A stretch of 64,000 bases of DNA from Hyperoodon ampullatus (GCA_949752795.1 OX457061.1:39278338-39342337), one strand, 5' to 3'; numbered from the stretch's first letter, positions 47,263 through 58,880 are shown. The notes: generated from the letters alone by a model not told the origin. Program-made: numbers and translations.

Positions 47263-47304
<42 letters not shown>
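47074..47304 (+). mobile_element. CHR-type cetacean SINE
   Basis: Full-length plus-strand copy: 'gggcttccctggtggcgcag' with the tRNA-like B-box run 'gggttcgtgccccggtc', 'gccatggccgctgagcctgc', ending in about 33 A residues. The direct repeat 'atatattcta' at 47064-47073 and 47305-47314 is the target duplication. The long pure A tail and CpG-rich body indicate a young insertion. Confidence 0.97.
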
Positions 47305-47310
<6 letters not shown>

Positions 47311-47487
47311 TCTAAAGAGCAGTACAGTATAAATCATTTCTCTGAAGTCTAAAACTTGCTATGTATGAGCAAGTGTTTAGTAAGGCCTTTTTAATGTTAA
47401 TTGAATTTTCTCTAACTGTAAGACCACACACCTCCAACAAACATCTTACATTTCATTTTCATTTTTGTCAATACATGTTCATAGTTT

Positions 47488-47900
47488 ATGATGACCTAGA
47501 TGGGTGGGATGGGTGGGGGTGGGAGGGAGGTCCAAGAGGGAGGGAATATATGTATACCTATAGCTGATTTACTTCCTTGTACAGGAAGGGATATATGTAT
47601 ACCTATAGCTGATTTACTCCTTGTACAGCAGAAACAGTACAGACCCATTTCTAAGTTGCAGACTGTCATCAACCTAGGGATCTCATCCATCACCCTAGGA
47701 ATGCTCATCTGTCTTGGATGTCCTGTTACTGGATCCCATATCTTCCTCATTCTTGGTGTATTTCTTTGCTTTGGTGAATTTCACCCTCCAATAGTTCCCC
47801 CCCACCACCTTTTTTTTTGAGACTGGCTTGTCTAACACAACATTGTAAAGCAACTATACTCCAATTTAAAAAAAATAAAAAAGGAAATGATAAAAAAAAA
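47488..47900 (+). mobile_element. L1 3' end split by a 190-bp duplication
   Basis: Plus-strand cetartiodactyl L1 tail: 'gggagggaggtccaagaggg', 'tatatgtatacctatagctg', then 'tgtacagcagaaac' at 47621-47636. The expected next bases 'taacacaacattgtaaagca' only follow at 47832. The gap is filled by a copy of 48217-48410. Part of the tail, 'atatgtatacctatagctga', is itself tandemly repeated (about 45-bp unit, 47547-47630). Confidence 0.88.
47642..47833 (+). repeat. 190-bp local duplication, inserted copy
   Basis: About 96-97% identical to 48217-48410, offset 575-577 bp. Shared landmarks: 'gacccatttctaagttgcag', 'tcatccatcaccctaggaat', 'gtcctgttactggatcccat', 'ttgagactggcttgtct'. Differences are confined to a few substitutions and length changes in C- and T-runs. 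It interrupts the L1 tail, so it is the derived copy. Confidence 0.92.
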
Positions 47901-48081
47901 AGTGAAACAGTTCTACAACAACAGTAAAAAAGCAGCCTTTGCCCACCCCACCTCACCTACCCCCATTCCCCCTCCTGCAGCAAACATTTAAACTCTTTTA
48001 GTTCTTGCTTTTGGTGCTTATCTCCATGCTGTAACATAATAAGCTTACATTGCTATTTTTTGATTTTACAATTTTAGATAT

Positions 48082-48216
48082 TGTCTTAGTGCATTCTGGC
48101 TTCTATAACAAAGTATCATAATTTGGGTAGTTTATAAACAACAGAAATTTATTTCTCACAGTTCTGGAGTCTGGAAGTCTGAGACCAGGGTGCCAGCATG
48201 GTTGGGTTCTGGTGAG
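48082..48216 (-). mobile_element. MLT1 LTR fragment (minus)
   Basis: 'tgtcttagtgcattctggct', 'aaacaacagaaatttatttc', 'tcacagttctggagtctgga', 'ggttgggttctggtgagg'. It stops where the source copy of the 190-bp duplicated segment begins, although the first bases of that segment ('ttctaagttgcagactg') could still be MLT1. Confidence 0.85.
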
Positions 48217-48410
48217 GACCCATTTCTAAGTTGCAGACTGTCATCAACCTAGGGATCTCATCCATCACCCTAGGAATGCTCATCTGTCTTGGATGTCCTG
48301 TTACTGGATCCCATATCTTCCTCATTCTTGGTGTATTTCTTTGCTTTGGTGAATTACACCCTCCAATAGTTCCCCCCAGCACCACCTCTTTTTTTGAGAC
48401 TGGCTTGTCT
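48217..48410 (+). repeat. 190-bp local duplication, source copy
   Basis: Probably the original location, because it reads on into a longer old repeat at 48411 without a break ('gtctgaaaatg'). Its copy lies at 47642-47833. Confidence 0.85.
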
Positions 48411-49060
48411 GAAAATGAAAAACTATTTATTTTCCTGTCGCATTTTGATTGATGTTTTTGGGGTGATGTTTTCCAACCTAAAGATTCTAGGCTGGAAATT
48501 ATTTTGAAGGCATTACTCTTCTGGTTTCCAGTCCGGCTCCTGAAAAGTCCAATGCCATTCTGATTCCTGGTCCACTATGGGTGTCCTGTTTTTCTCTCTA
48601 GAACATACTAGAGTCTTCTTAGTTTTCCCAGTATTCTGAAATTTTAAGGTGGCCTTCTTTGATATGTTTCATTTGCTGTTTGTTTCATTTATTGTGCCAA
48701 GCAGTTGGTGGGACTTTTCAGTCAGGAGACATAGGTCCTTCAGTTCTGGAAAATTCTCTTATTTTATTTCTCTGGTAATTTTCTTCATTCAGAATGAAGA
48801 AAGTCTAGCTCTCAAATTTGGTGGACTAATTTTCTCATATTTTCTCTCTTATTTTTCAATTCCTTGTTTATATGTCCTCCATTAAAAAATAAATTTCTTC
48901 AACTGTATCTTCTAACTTTTATAAAGTTTTAAAGTTTTAAAAATTCATGTTATTTTTATGTTCCTCTTTATATGGCACCTTGATCTTGTTTTACTGATGC
49001 AATATCTCCTTTTTCTCTCACTTAAGAAATGAATTACAGATTTCAAAAAGACATCTTGAT
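48411..49060 (+). repeat. Old interspersed repeat, family not named
   Basis: Runs such as 'gattctaggctggaaattat', 'tttgaaggcattactcttct', 'aatgccattctgattcctgg' and 'tgatgcaatatctccttttt' match a repeat I remember from many mammalian genomes. I cannot assign its class. AT-rich, no gene. The 78-codon frame inside is chance. Confidence 0.5.
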
Positions 49061-51275
49061 TCTTACATTATCTCTCTTTCCTTTTTTCTGTTTTCTTTTT
49101 TTTTTTCTGTTTTTCTTCACAAAGACTTTTCTCCAGTATATGCTAATCCTTTAGTTCTTACATATTTAAGAGTGAGCAACTATAACAACAGCAAAGGAAA
49201 CTCTGCATGCAAGGGTTTTTCTTTTGGTGGGGTTTCCCAGAGGGTAGCTGGCTATTTTGTAGAGAAACCCTCCAATGTCATTATCTGCTGTCAATACTCA
49301 GGTTGATCAATTAATTTCCCCAGAGAGGGAGTCTCTAATTTTCCGTGTGGTTTGTTCTGGAGGGGAGGGCCTAAGCCTGACTTTCAGAGCTGGGAGCCAA
49401 GTGAGGAAAAGGGCTTGACTTTGACCTCATGCTCTGTTTACACCTGGGCCTAGACTCTCTCTGCTTTATTGTTTCTAAAGAGTGACTCTCCTTATGGTTG
49501 AGGGAGGGTGGTCCCAGGCAAAAGGACTCGTGATTTCTTTTATCCATTTTCATTGAATCCTCCCGTTCTTAGCCCACCGGGACCCTCCCCATGAGAATCA
49601 CCTGATGCTTCTTCTCCCTGAGACTTCCTGGGTTCTGAGGTATGAACCTGCCCACAGCCCCTGGCCCAGCCCCTGCAGACTTGGCTCTCTGCCTCCTCTG
49701 GTCTGCTCAGTTAATCACCACTAGATCTGATCACAGCTTTCAGAAGTTTAGCTGAACTCTTTCTGCTCTGACTCCTTTCATGTTCTCTTTGCCTTTGTGG
49801 GTTGTCTTTTTATTTCTTTTCTGTCACTTTAATGGGGTATTGGGAGGGAGTGGAAGGAAATGTGTGTGTGCAATTTATCATGTTTACATAAATTTCCATA
49901 AAGCCATAACACCTGAAGTCATTAACCAACACACCTGTGTGTCTCTTGTCCACATTTGGGACACTTCCATTGTCTCCTAGCTGCCCACCACATTTCCAGT
50001 GAAATGGCCTCCCCACTGATTTGGAATTGAGGTGGGCAGGGGAGGTGTTGTTGGGATCTTCATGACTAGAGCCCTCACTTTCAATGCAGAATTGGAAACG
50101 GGGGATGAAGCAACCCCTGCTAGTTTCCAGAGTATTAGACACTGGGGACACTGGGTCTAAGTAATTCTGAATATGTCAGAGTTTTATCAAGGAGTAAAAC
50201 AGTAATTTAGTCCTTTGTTAAGGCTGCCAAATTTAACATGATGCTGTATGAAGAAAAAGTCCCACAATAAAACATTTTAGTGCCCATCTGAAAGAACAGC
50301 CGTTGCTCTTTTAGTTCTCTGCCTCAAAAAATGGACTCTGACTATAATAGGGGAAAAGTAAAACTGGGGGGTGGAGGGACTTGAAAATCCCACCCTTGGG
50401 GCAAGAACTGCCTGAAACGGTGGTTACTGGGCCAAGAGTGTTCCTTCTAGTCTGATCCGAGTTCTCAGCTGGATAATTTGGATGAGTTGTGTCTGTTTCT
50501 TCCCCAGGCTGAGGAACTTGTCATTCACAGGCCATCTGCTGGATTCCACTTGTCAAGACAGTGATCAAGGACTCATGGACAATGCACTGCAAGAACAGCC
50601 AACCCCCTGGTGAGGGGCTGGAGTTAGAATCCTGAAGCTGGATCCTTGGCGAACCCTGAGGGTTCTGGGCTGAGAGGCTGCCAGGAGGCCTGTGGGGATG
50701 TTGGGAAAGGTACCAGATGGGCACTGGGCTTGCTCTTGGGTACAGAATGTTTTATTCAGTGGGCAAAAGTAGTGCTGGGCCATATGAATAAAGCCTTCAG
50801 ATTCCATGTAAGGGACTATTTAACGCTCTCCCTCTTCCTTATGCTCTAAACACAGCCAAAGGCACTGGGAACTTGGCCCACATTGATCATATCATAGGTG
50901 ACAATGAAATGTGGGCCACCCAAAGTCAATGAATCCTTAACAAGGCACAACTGGCTGTTGGGACTTGCCTGAAGAATTGTGACATTGCCAGTTGGGTAAA
51001 TATTCTTTGTATAAACACACTCATATTAATGGGTAAACTATTTCCTTCCCAGTTAGGAGGCTCTTTTTAAGATTTCTCTTGTGTTCCTATTTGGAGACTA
51101 AAAAAGTTGTTCTCCCTAGGTACTGAGGGGTCCTGATGTAGGGACAAGATGCAGTGTCTAATCCAGCAACATCCAGCTTTGATCCAGCCCAGGGTTCTGT
51201 GACCAAGAAGGGAAGGAGAACATCATGGATGTGAAGGTGGGAAGATGGGTGATGGTGGGGAGGAGGCATGTGGGT
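49061..51275. other. Unique sequence, nothing coding recognised
   Basis: About 2.2 kb with no assigned repeat apart from a T/C-rich tract near 49080-49120. None of the short frames is recognisable. Confidence 0.45.
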
Positions 51276-51726
51276 ATGGAGGGTAAAGTGGTCCCCAAAA
51301 GATATGTCCAAGTCCTAACCTACAGAACCGTGGATGTGACCTTGTTTGGAAAATAGAGCATTTGCTGGTGTAATTACGTTAAAGATCTCAAGATGAGATC
51401 ATCCTGGACATAGGAGGTCCTAAGTCCAATGACTGATGGGTATCCTTAAGAGAAAGGAGAAGGAGATTTGAGACACAGAGAGACACAGAAGGAATACAGT
51501 CATGTGAAGATGGAGGTAGAGATTGAAGTGTTGCTGCCATAGTCAAGGAGCTACCAGAATCTGGAAGAGGCAGGAAGAATTCTCTTCTAGAACCTTCTAA
51601 GAGAGTGTGGTCCTGCTGACACCTTGATTTCAGACTTTCGGTCCCCAGAACTGTGAGAGAATAAATTTCTATTGTTTTATGCCACCAGGTTTGTGGTCAC
51701 TGGTTATGGCAGCCCTAGGAAACAAA
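51276..51726 (+). mobile_element. MLT1 solo LTR (plus)
   Basis: MLT1C/D-like LTR: 'agatatgtccaagtcctaac', 'gtgaccttgtttggaaaata', 'tgtaattacgttaaagatct', 'gagatcatcctggacatagg', 'ataaatttctattgttttat', 'gccaccaggtttgtggtcac'. The AATAAA at about 51661 is the LTR poly(A) signal. ERVL-MaLR elements carry no envelope gene; only the LTR remains. Confidence 0.9.
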
Positions 51727-51851
51727 TTCAGTGGGGGAGATCTGGAAAGAAAGAGGCAGGAAGATAAAAATATGTAGAGGTCAGGGCAAGGACAGCCAGT
51801 GCGGCTGAGGCAGGGAAAGGTAGAGGGTTGCTGTAACAGCTACTCCCTCCC

Positions 51852-52214
51852 TGTCTTAGTCTGCACTGGTGGACACAACAAAATAACATAGATTGGGTGT
51901 CTTAAATAACAAAAATTAATTTTCTCACAGTTCTGGAGGCTGGATATTAAAGATCAAGGTGCCAACATGGTCAGTTTTTGGTGAGGACTCTCTTCCAAGC
52001 TTGTAGCTGGCTGCTTCCTCACTGCCTCCTCACAGGGTAGAGAGAGCAAGAGCAAGCTCCCCGGTGTCTCTTCTTTATAGGGCACTAATCCCATCATGAG
52101 CTGATCTAAACCTCATGACCTTATCTAAACCTAATTATCTTCCAAAGTCCCCACCTCTAAATACCATCTCATTGTCCACTTATGATTTTTGGGGAGACAC
52201 AATTGATCCATAGC
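51852..52214 (-). mobile_element. MLT1-like solo LTR (minus)
   Basis: Bounded by 'tgtcttagtctgcactgg' and 'gacacaattgatccatagca'. Internal runs are 'ttctcacagttctggaggct', 'gatcaaggtgccaacatggt', 'catgaccttatctaaaccta' and 'gtccccacctctaaatacca'. Opposite orientation to its two neighbours. Confidence 0.88.
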
Positions 52215-52546
52215 ACTCCCCCACTGTGTGGATTTCCCATAATAGGTCTGGCAACTTAGTAACTGGATACTGGACAGAACTCTGCTGCATGAAACAGGAA
52301 AAAACATTGTTGATTGAAGGATAAATTAACTTGGAGAGAAGAGGCTATGTTAAGAATCAAAGAGGAACACACTTGTCTTGGGTTCTAAATAAAGACTAAC
52401 CCAACAGTTTGGATGACAGTGAAGGCAGGTGGGTCATGATTCAGCAGCTCTGTCAAATGGGAGCTGAGGGTTATCTTTTAGGTTCCCATTATCTTCTTCC
52501 TCTGGCATTTTCCTGCCAGGAGGGATTTCCTGACTTGTTACTCTCA

Positions 52547-52929
52547 TGTTATGAGCTGAATTGTGTCATCTCCAGAACTCATATGTTGAAGTCCTAAGAC
52601 ATCAGAATGTAAATATATTTGGAGATAGGGTCTTTAAAGGGGTAATTAAGTTAAAATGAGGTCATTAGGGTGGGCCCTAATCCAATCTGACTGCTTCCCT
52701 TGTAAGAAGAGGATGTTAGGACACAGACATGCACAGAAGAAAGACCCTGTGAAGACACAGGGAGAAGATGACCATCTACAAGCCAAAGAGAGAGGCCTCA
52801 GAAGAAACCAAACCCTGTTGACACCCTCATCTTGAACTTCCAGCCTCCAGTCCTATGAGAAAATAAATTTCTGTTGTTTAAGCCACCCAGCCTGTGGTAC
52901 TTTGTTATGGCATTCTGAGCAAATGAATG
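52547..52929 (+). mobile_element. MLT1A/B-like solo LTR (plus)
   Basis: Well-preserved LTR: 'tgttatgagctgaattgtgt', 'ctcatatgttgaagtcctaa', 'gaggtcattagggtgggccc', 'agaagatgaccatctacaag', 'gccaaagagagaggcctcag', 'aataaatttctgttgtttaa', 'gccacccagcctgtggtact'. About 380 bp, near full length, no internal region. Confidence 0.95.
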
Positions 52930-53079
52930 AAATTTCTCTGAGCCCAGAGCTTCAAGGAGAACGCTCCTTGCTTTACAAATAGGCTCCTGACCCCAGACCA
53001 TGCCCACTCCAGCATCCTCACCCCCTTGGCCTGTTAAAGCCTCCAGGGACACGTTGGAATCCTTGTTCATTCTCGCCTG

Positions 53080-53197
53080 TGAGAGCTTTAGCAAGTTACT
53101 CAATCTCTTGGAATCTTGGTTTCTTCATCCATAAAACTGAAGTTATTGAAGTCTCCCTGGTTATGTAAATTAAATGAACTAACATATGTAAAAGTGT
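53080..53197 (+). repeat. MIR SINE fragment
   Basis: 'agctttagcaagttactcaa', 'tcttggtttcttcatccata', 'attaaatgaactaacatatg' follow the MIR 3' half. Old. Confidence 0.7.
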
Positions 53198-53660
53198 AAC
53201 CAAGTGAGACCCTATGGGGCCTTCCCAGAACAGGAAACACCACTCCCCATGTCCTCTGCCTGCGTCTTTTCTGTAGAAAATCTTTAGCCTCCTATGCCCT
53301 CCCAGAGTTCCAAAGAGTAAATTTAATCAGAGAAGTGAGAAAATGCAGAAAGAAAGGAAAACAATCAAGCAAGACAAAATAATAATAGTTTAGCCATTAA
53401 ACAAAGTCAAGGGCTTTTAGTTCCTCCTCAAGGGCTATAGGTAATATTCTGAGCCATGTCCTTTGAGCTGTTTTGCAAATACTGAAACCCCCACCAGGTG
53501 GAAGAAGTTAACTGTATGCTGCCCACAAGCATGTAGACCCCAGACTGTTTGGAACCAGAAGGTTGATGATGTTGACTCCCGATTATCTCACCACCAACCA
53601 GTCAGAATGTCCATGAGCTGATCACACACCCCACAACACCCATACCTCACCCTGTCTTTG
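53198..53660. other. Unique sequence, nothing seen
   Basis: No repeat or coding feature recognised. Confidence 0.4.
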
Positions 53661-53673
53661 AAAATCTTTCCCT

Positions 53674-54000
53674 GGGCTTCCCTGGTGGTGCAATGGTTAA
53701 GAATCCGCCTGCCAATGCAGTGGACATGGGTTTGATCCCTGGCCCGGGAAGATCCCACATGCCTTGGAGCAACTAATCCTGTGTGCCACAACTACTGAGC
53801 CTGCGCTCTACAGCCTGCATGCCACAACTACTGAGGCCCACGCACTTAGAGCCTGTGCTCTGCAACAAGAGAAGCCACGACAATGAGAAGCCCATGCACC
53901 ACAACAAAGAGTAACTCCTGCTTGCTGCAACTAGAGAAAGCCCGCACACAGCAATGAAGACCCAATGTAGCCAAAAAAAACCAAAAAACAAAAAACTTTT
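53674..54000 (+). mobile_element. Long CHR-2/CHRL-type SINE
   Basis: tRNA-derived SINE with the longer 3' body: 'gggcttccctggtggtgcaa', 'gggtttgatccctggcccgg', 'gccacaactactgagcctgc', 'gcaacaagagaagccacgac', 'gcaatgaagacccaatgtag', then an A-rich tail with C interruptions. The flanks 'aaaatctttccctg' and 'aaaaacttttcctg' are a degraded target duplication. It is an older subfamily than the two CHR copies at 7931 and 47074. Confidence 0.93.
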
Positions 54001-56274
54001 CCTGAGAACCTTCAGGGAGTTGGGGCCTTTTAAGAACTATCTACCTGGATTCCTTTCTTGGTACCCTGCAGTAAACACTGCACTTTCCTTCAACACAACC
54101 CAGTGTCAGTAGGTTGGCTTTACTGCATGTGGGTAAGTGGTCCCAAGTTTGGTTTGGTGACAAAAGGATTAAATATAGCTGAGGCACAACCACTCTAGCA
54201 CCTTCTTCAATTTTATCTACTGTAGAGGACATTTGCCATGTTTTGCAGGCCTAACACTGAGCAGCCTGCCTCTTTGGAGGAAATGCAGAGATCTATGAGA
54301 GAGGTAGGGCCCTGTCTCCAACTGTGTGAAGATGAATCTTCTGGAAGTGGGGCAGACAGTGTAACTGGTTCATCGAGATTCTCCCATTCAGGCTAGGTAG
54401 CTTCCTGAGGTGCTTCTAGGAACGTTTTCCAACTCACTGTCCTACCAGCCAGGATCACATCTCCAAGTCATAACTTGCTCCTCCCTTTCTGTGTCTCTCC
54501 AAGTCCATCAGTCAACACACCCCATGGACAACTCTGCAGAATCTCTCCTAGTATCCACTCCCACTGACCCTACTTTGTCCCTACTCATACTGCTCCTGGC
54601 TCCAGTTCTGTCCCAAGGCTCCTCAGGGACCCTTCAGCTTCTAGATAGTTCTCCTCAGCTCAACACATCTTGTTCGCAATTTCCAGATTAATAAAAAATA
54701 TCCAAGCTTCCACATTATATATAAAACATTAAGCCTGAGAGTCAAGGTCTTACTCAATCTGAGCCCTTCTTAGCTTTCTAGGAATGAGAGAAGAATTTTA
54801 ATCAATTTTGGTTTTAGGCCTCCAAGATCCTAACCAATGTTGAGAAAGAGTGTTGTTCTGGAAGAACAATGAAATTGGAAAAGTTGCCACTGGCAGGCTG
54901 TCCTGCTTCTAGATACATGTCCATTGAAATTCAAATGATAATTTTCACAATAAAAAAATGCAAGCTCTATGAAGACATATTTTAACATGTTTTCTTCCTT
55001 AGATTTGTAAGCCATATGACCACAATTATGTGGCTGGATGGCATTTGAGGGACTAACTAAGTGATAGTAAGCTATAGATGAGGAGGTAGAAAAGGAAAGA
55101 GTGGAGAAAACCAGGGTGGTGATATCAAGATGGAAACCAGCTTTGAAGACTCTCTCCCTTCCAGACCATGCTCAGAAGGTAGCAATAAGTGCACACAGAT
55201 AACACAGACTCAAATACACATGCACATGGGCACACACACACACATACACTGTTCCTTTACACTCCAATTCATCAATGCTCTTAGATTTCTAGAGCATTTC
55301 TAAAGCAATCATTTCACTATTGGATTGCCTTGTTCTTTGGGTTTAGTTTTCTTTGTTTAGATATGGCCCATTCCTCTATGAAGTATAAAAGACATGGGGA
55401 GAAGTATTAATAGTCCTCTAAGCAGTCACTATTTTGGGCATCCTCCCCTCTTCTCTTCTCTTTTTTTTTTTTCCTACTTTTTTTACAGTCCAAAATTCTT
55501 AGCAGTGTGAGATGATTCAAGGTTCTCAAAACTTTGAGTGTACAGTATCACAGAGTATGATCTGGAGGTGTCTGTCCAGAGATCCAAAAGGTACCATCAG
55601 TTGTTTAAGATATTCCATTATTTTCCTTCACTATTATGTGCTCAGTGTGGGCACTCTTAAATTTCACTGTGTTTTGGGATTAACCACATTGTAGAGAGAC
55701 ACAAAGATGTAAGAAATAAATTGAAAAAAGTTTTGTAGAAACAGATTTTACACCATAAAACAGTAAATTATTAGGTGTTAGAAAAATATAAATGTTGCAA
55801 CAATGTGTTTTATATACTGTTTCCAAGAATAAAAATATGACAAATCTGGGGAAAAAAAGTGATTGGTTAATCCGATTTCTGGATGGCCTCTTCCTTTAAG
55901 CTGTTAGCACTGCTGTGCTGCTTTACAGGCAATAACCCAGTCACCAGAGAAGAAAATCTGAATAGAAGCCTTAGAGGAAATGCTTATCTGAGGATTAATT
56001 ATTTCCTTGTTAAACAGTAATATGGGGTTATTGTAGATTTGGGGGGGTATGGCAGTTAAAATGTACTTTTAAAAACAACTTTCTAGAAACCAAGAATTTC
56101 TCAAATTTAAGAAGGAACCAAAAGAGTAGTTTACAGAAATGTGGTCTCCCCATGGAACCAGATTATGAAACAAAAAAGGAAAATGAATGATGTTAAATGG
56201 GAAACAAAATAGAGGTGACCTTTCCAGATGTTTTTTTTGAAACTCCTTGTGAGGCAGCTATCCACTAGACAATG
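54001..56274. other. Mostly unique sequence
   Basis: Possible L2-like pyrimidine-rich stretch at 54440-54650 ('cctccctttctgtgtctctc', weak). A short (CA)n near 55231-55250 and a T-rich tract near 55460. Otherwise no feature recognised and no credible frame. Confidence 0.4.
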
Positions 56275-56640
56275 CTACCAGATGGCCTGTGTGTCTATTG
56301 TTTCACAGTTCTAGAGGTTAGAAGTCTGAAACCAAGACGTCAGCAGGGCCATGCTCTTTCTGAAGGTCCTAAGAGAGGATTCTTCCTTGCCCTTCCAGCT
56401 TCTTGTGGTTGCCAGCAATCCTTGGTGTTCCTTGTTTTGTAGTCCCGTGTGATCACATACTGTGTGTCTGTCTGTGTGCACACTTCTCTCTTCTTATAAG
56501 GGCATTAGTCATTGGATTAGGCCCTTCTAATCCAGTATATTCTTGCCTTAACTTGGTTGTATCTGCAAAAACCCTATTTCCAAATGAGGTCACATTCACA
56601 GGTATTGGGGGTTCAAACTTCAACACCTCATTCTTAGTCC
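56275..56640 (-). mobile_element. MLT1 LTR fragment (minus)
   Basis: 'attgtttcacagttctagag', 'gttagaagtctgaaaccaag', 'tcttataagggcattagtca', 'ttggattaggcccttctaat', 'accctatttccaaatgaggt', 'cacattcacaggtattgggg'. A diverged solo LTR whose left end is truncated. Confidence 0.85.
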
Positions 56641-58270
56641 TCGGTATCACCATGAAGAGAGCATGCCAGAAGTTCTTTGTTATTTATACAAATTGGTGTT
56701 AATAATAGTTACATACTCAAAATAAAACTACCCAGAGTAAGATCAACTTCTGGCATGACAGCCTGAGGAGCTCTGCTGATGCACTACTCAGTGAAACTGG
56801 TGAAAAACTATTTAAAAATCTAACCATTTAAAGCTTCTGGAAATGGTCCTAAGGGGAAAAAACAGCAAAGGAAGAATTCTCTGTTTAAAAATTTATGAAA
56901 ATTTGGTAAGAAAGGTGACAGTTAGTGGTATTTGAACAAAGACTGCTTCCTTCCTCCCCACTCCTAGTTAAGTAGAGTGGAGAAACCATTCCAGAATTCT
57001 GCAGCTAAGAACACAGGGCACCCTTCCCCACCTCTCCCAGCACATGAAGTCTTTCTTCCCCAGAGGAGCAGGATGGAAGTGTTTCTCATCCTGTCCAGCT
57101 CCCCATTGCTGAGACTAAGTTCCAGATGAAAGTGATTGGGGGGGGGGGTCCCTTCTGGTCGATTGGAAGTCCTACCTTGGGCACAGAATGCTGAGAAGAC
57201 TGTCACCCTCATCATTCTTGCCTTGGCTTGTGAGGTGGTGGTTCACACCAGAAGTTGCAAGCTGAGAGCACCTCTGTTTGCCCTACTTCTCCACCAAGTG
57301 CTCAGCTCCTGGAGTGGGGGTATCACTCAGCGAGGAGCTTGCCATTGTCCCCACCCCCAGCTCCAGAGTCCTGAATCAGATATTTTGCTGGAGGATGGGA
57401 TTGGGAAAGGGGGAAGTAGGAAGCCATTAAAAAAGATAGTTTCTAATATTTCCCCAAAGGAATTGAAAGTCAAGCCTAAGGATGCTCTCAAAAACTGTGG
57501 TGGTTATTATAAAAAGCAAGGAGATTCAAAATATATGCTAAACTGTAAGCCTGTTAGTTTGTGGGAGAAAACTCAAAATAAGTCACTAGGGAGGAGTCCT
57601 CTTGGGTTCAGAACAAATATCAAACACTGACCTCAGAAACTATTCCTTCAAAGGAGTCACAATTTGATTGGATTAGTTTGTAGAGCAATTTATGCTTCAG
57701 GGCATTGTTGGAAACAATATAGCAATCAGCCACCAATTAGTGGAGCTTAACAGCTCGATGTGGTCAGAGAAAGAGTGGCTGAGAAAGCTTGCAAGACCAT
57801 TGTCATCCAAGCATGACTGTGGTTATACTCAAAGCTATACTTCTTTGAGGAGAAATATCAGAGGCTGAAAACTATGGTAGGGAAAATAATTTCAAGAAAA
57901 TAAACCAGCCAGTCACTAAACAAATAAACAATTAAATAACAGTAACAAGCCCTGGAGGATGAGAGGAAGATGAATATCTAGAGTTCCTACAATACACCAT
58001 CTGAAATACCCAATTTCCAACAAAAACTTATAAAGCAGGCAAACAAATATAAAAATATGATTTATACAGTTAAAAAACAAGCAGGAAAAGAAATTGCCTG
58101 TGACAGTGACCACTGTTGTATTTCTCAGAAAAAGACTTCAAAAGGTCCATTGTAAACATGTTCACAGGGCTAAAGGAAACCATGATTGAAGAAGTAAAAG
58201 AACATATGATGACCATGTTGCATCAGATAGAGAATATCATAAAAAGATAGAAGCTATAAAAAAGAATCAA

Positions 58271-58495
58271 ATGGAAATTCTGGAGTTGAAAAGTACAATA
58301 ACAGAAAGAAAAAATTCACTAGAGGGGCACAACAGTAGATTTGAACTGGCAGAAGAAAGAATAAAGGAACGTGAAAATAGATCAAGAGAGACTATGCAAC
58401 CTGAAGAACAGAGAGAAAAAAAGTACACTAACAAACATGTCAGGGAAGTACCAGAAAAAAAAAAAAAAAAGAGGGAGAGAGAGAGAAAGGAGTAG
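58271..58495 (+). pseudogene. L1 ORF1 coiled-coil fragment
   Basis: A 74-codon open piece rich in Glu, Lys and Arg with spaced Leu ('EILELKSTITERKNSLEG', 'RFELAEERIKERENRSRE'). This is the coiled-coil start of the L1 ORF1 RNA-binding protein. It runs into an A-rich/GA-rich simple tract and stops. The RRM and C-terminal domains are not in frame. Dead remnant. Confidence 0.85.
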
Positions 58496-58524
58496 AAATA
58501 ATTGCTGAAAACTTCACAAATGTA

Positions 58525-58880
58525 TTAAGAGATATTGGTCTGTAGTTTTCTTGTAATATCTTTAGTTTTGATATTACAGTAATGCTAGCCTTATAAAGTG
58601 AGTTAGGAAGTATTCTCTCTGCTTCTATCTTCTGAAAGAGCTTGTAGAAAATTGATACAATTTCTTCCTTAAATATTTGGTAGAATTCATTAGTGAACCC
58701 ATCTGGACCTCTTTTAGAAGGTTATTAATTATTGACTCAATTGTTTTTAACAGATATAAGCCCATTCAGATGGTTTATTTCTTCTTGTGTGAGTTTAGGC
58801 AGACTGTCTTTCAAGGATTGGTTCATTTCACCTAGGTTATCAAATTTGTAGACATAGAGCTGTTCATAGTATCCCTAATT
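58525..58880 (-). mobile_element. Inverted L1 ORF2 fragment inside the L1
   Basis: 'agatattggtctgtagtttt', 'gtgaacccatctggacctct', 'cagatggtttatttcttctt' and 'gtgtgagtttaggcagactg' are the reverse complement of the L1 ORF2 reverse-transcriptase region. It sits between plus-strand ORF1 parts of the host L1, so it is a separate insertion or an inversion from elsewhere. No tail or target duplication is clear. Confidence 0.8.

Noticed and set aside
53674..54000. Functional tRNA gene from the tRNA-like head
   Set aside because: The A/B-box-like start belongs to a SINE with a long body and A-rich tail, and the tRNA fold is degraded.
57136..57630. 164-codon plus-strand frame, one of the longest in the window
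   Set aside because: It lies in what reads as 5' UTR of the old L1 and shows no known domain. Its reading includes a poly-G run and L1-like sequence, so it is not a cellular gene.
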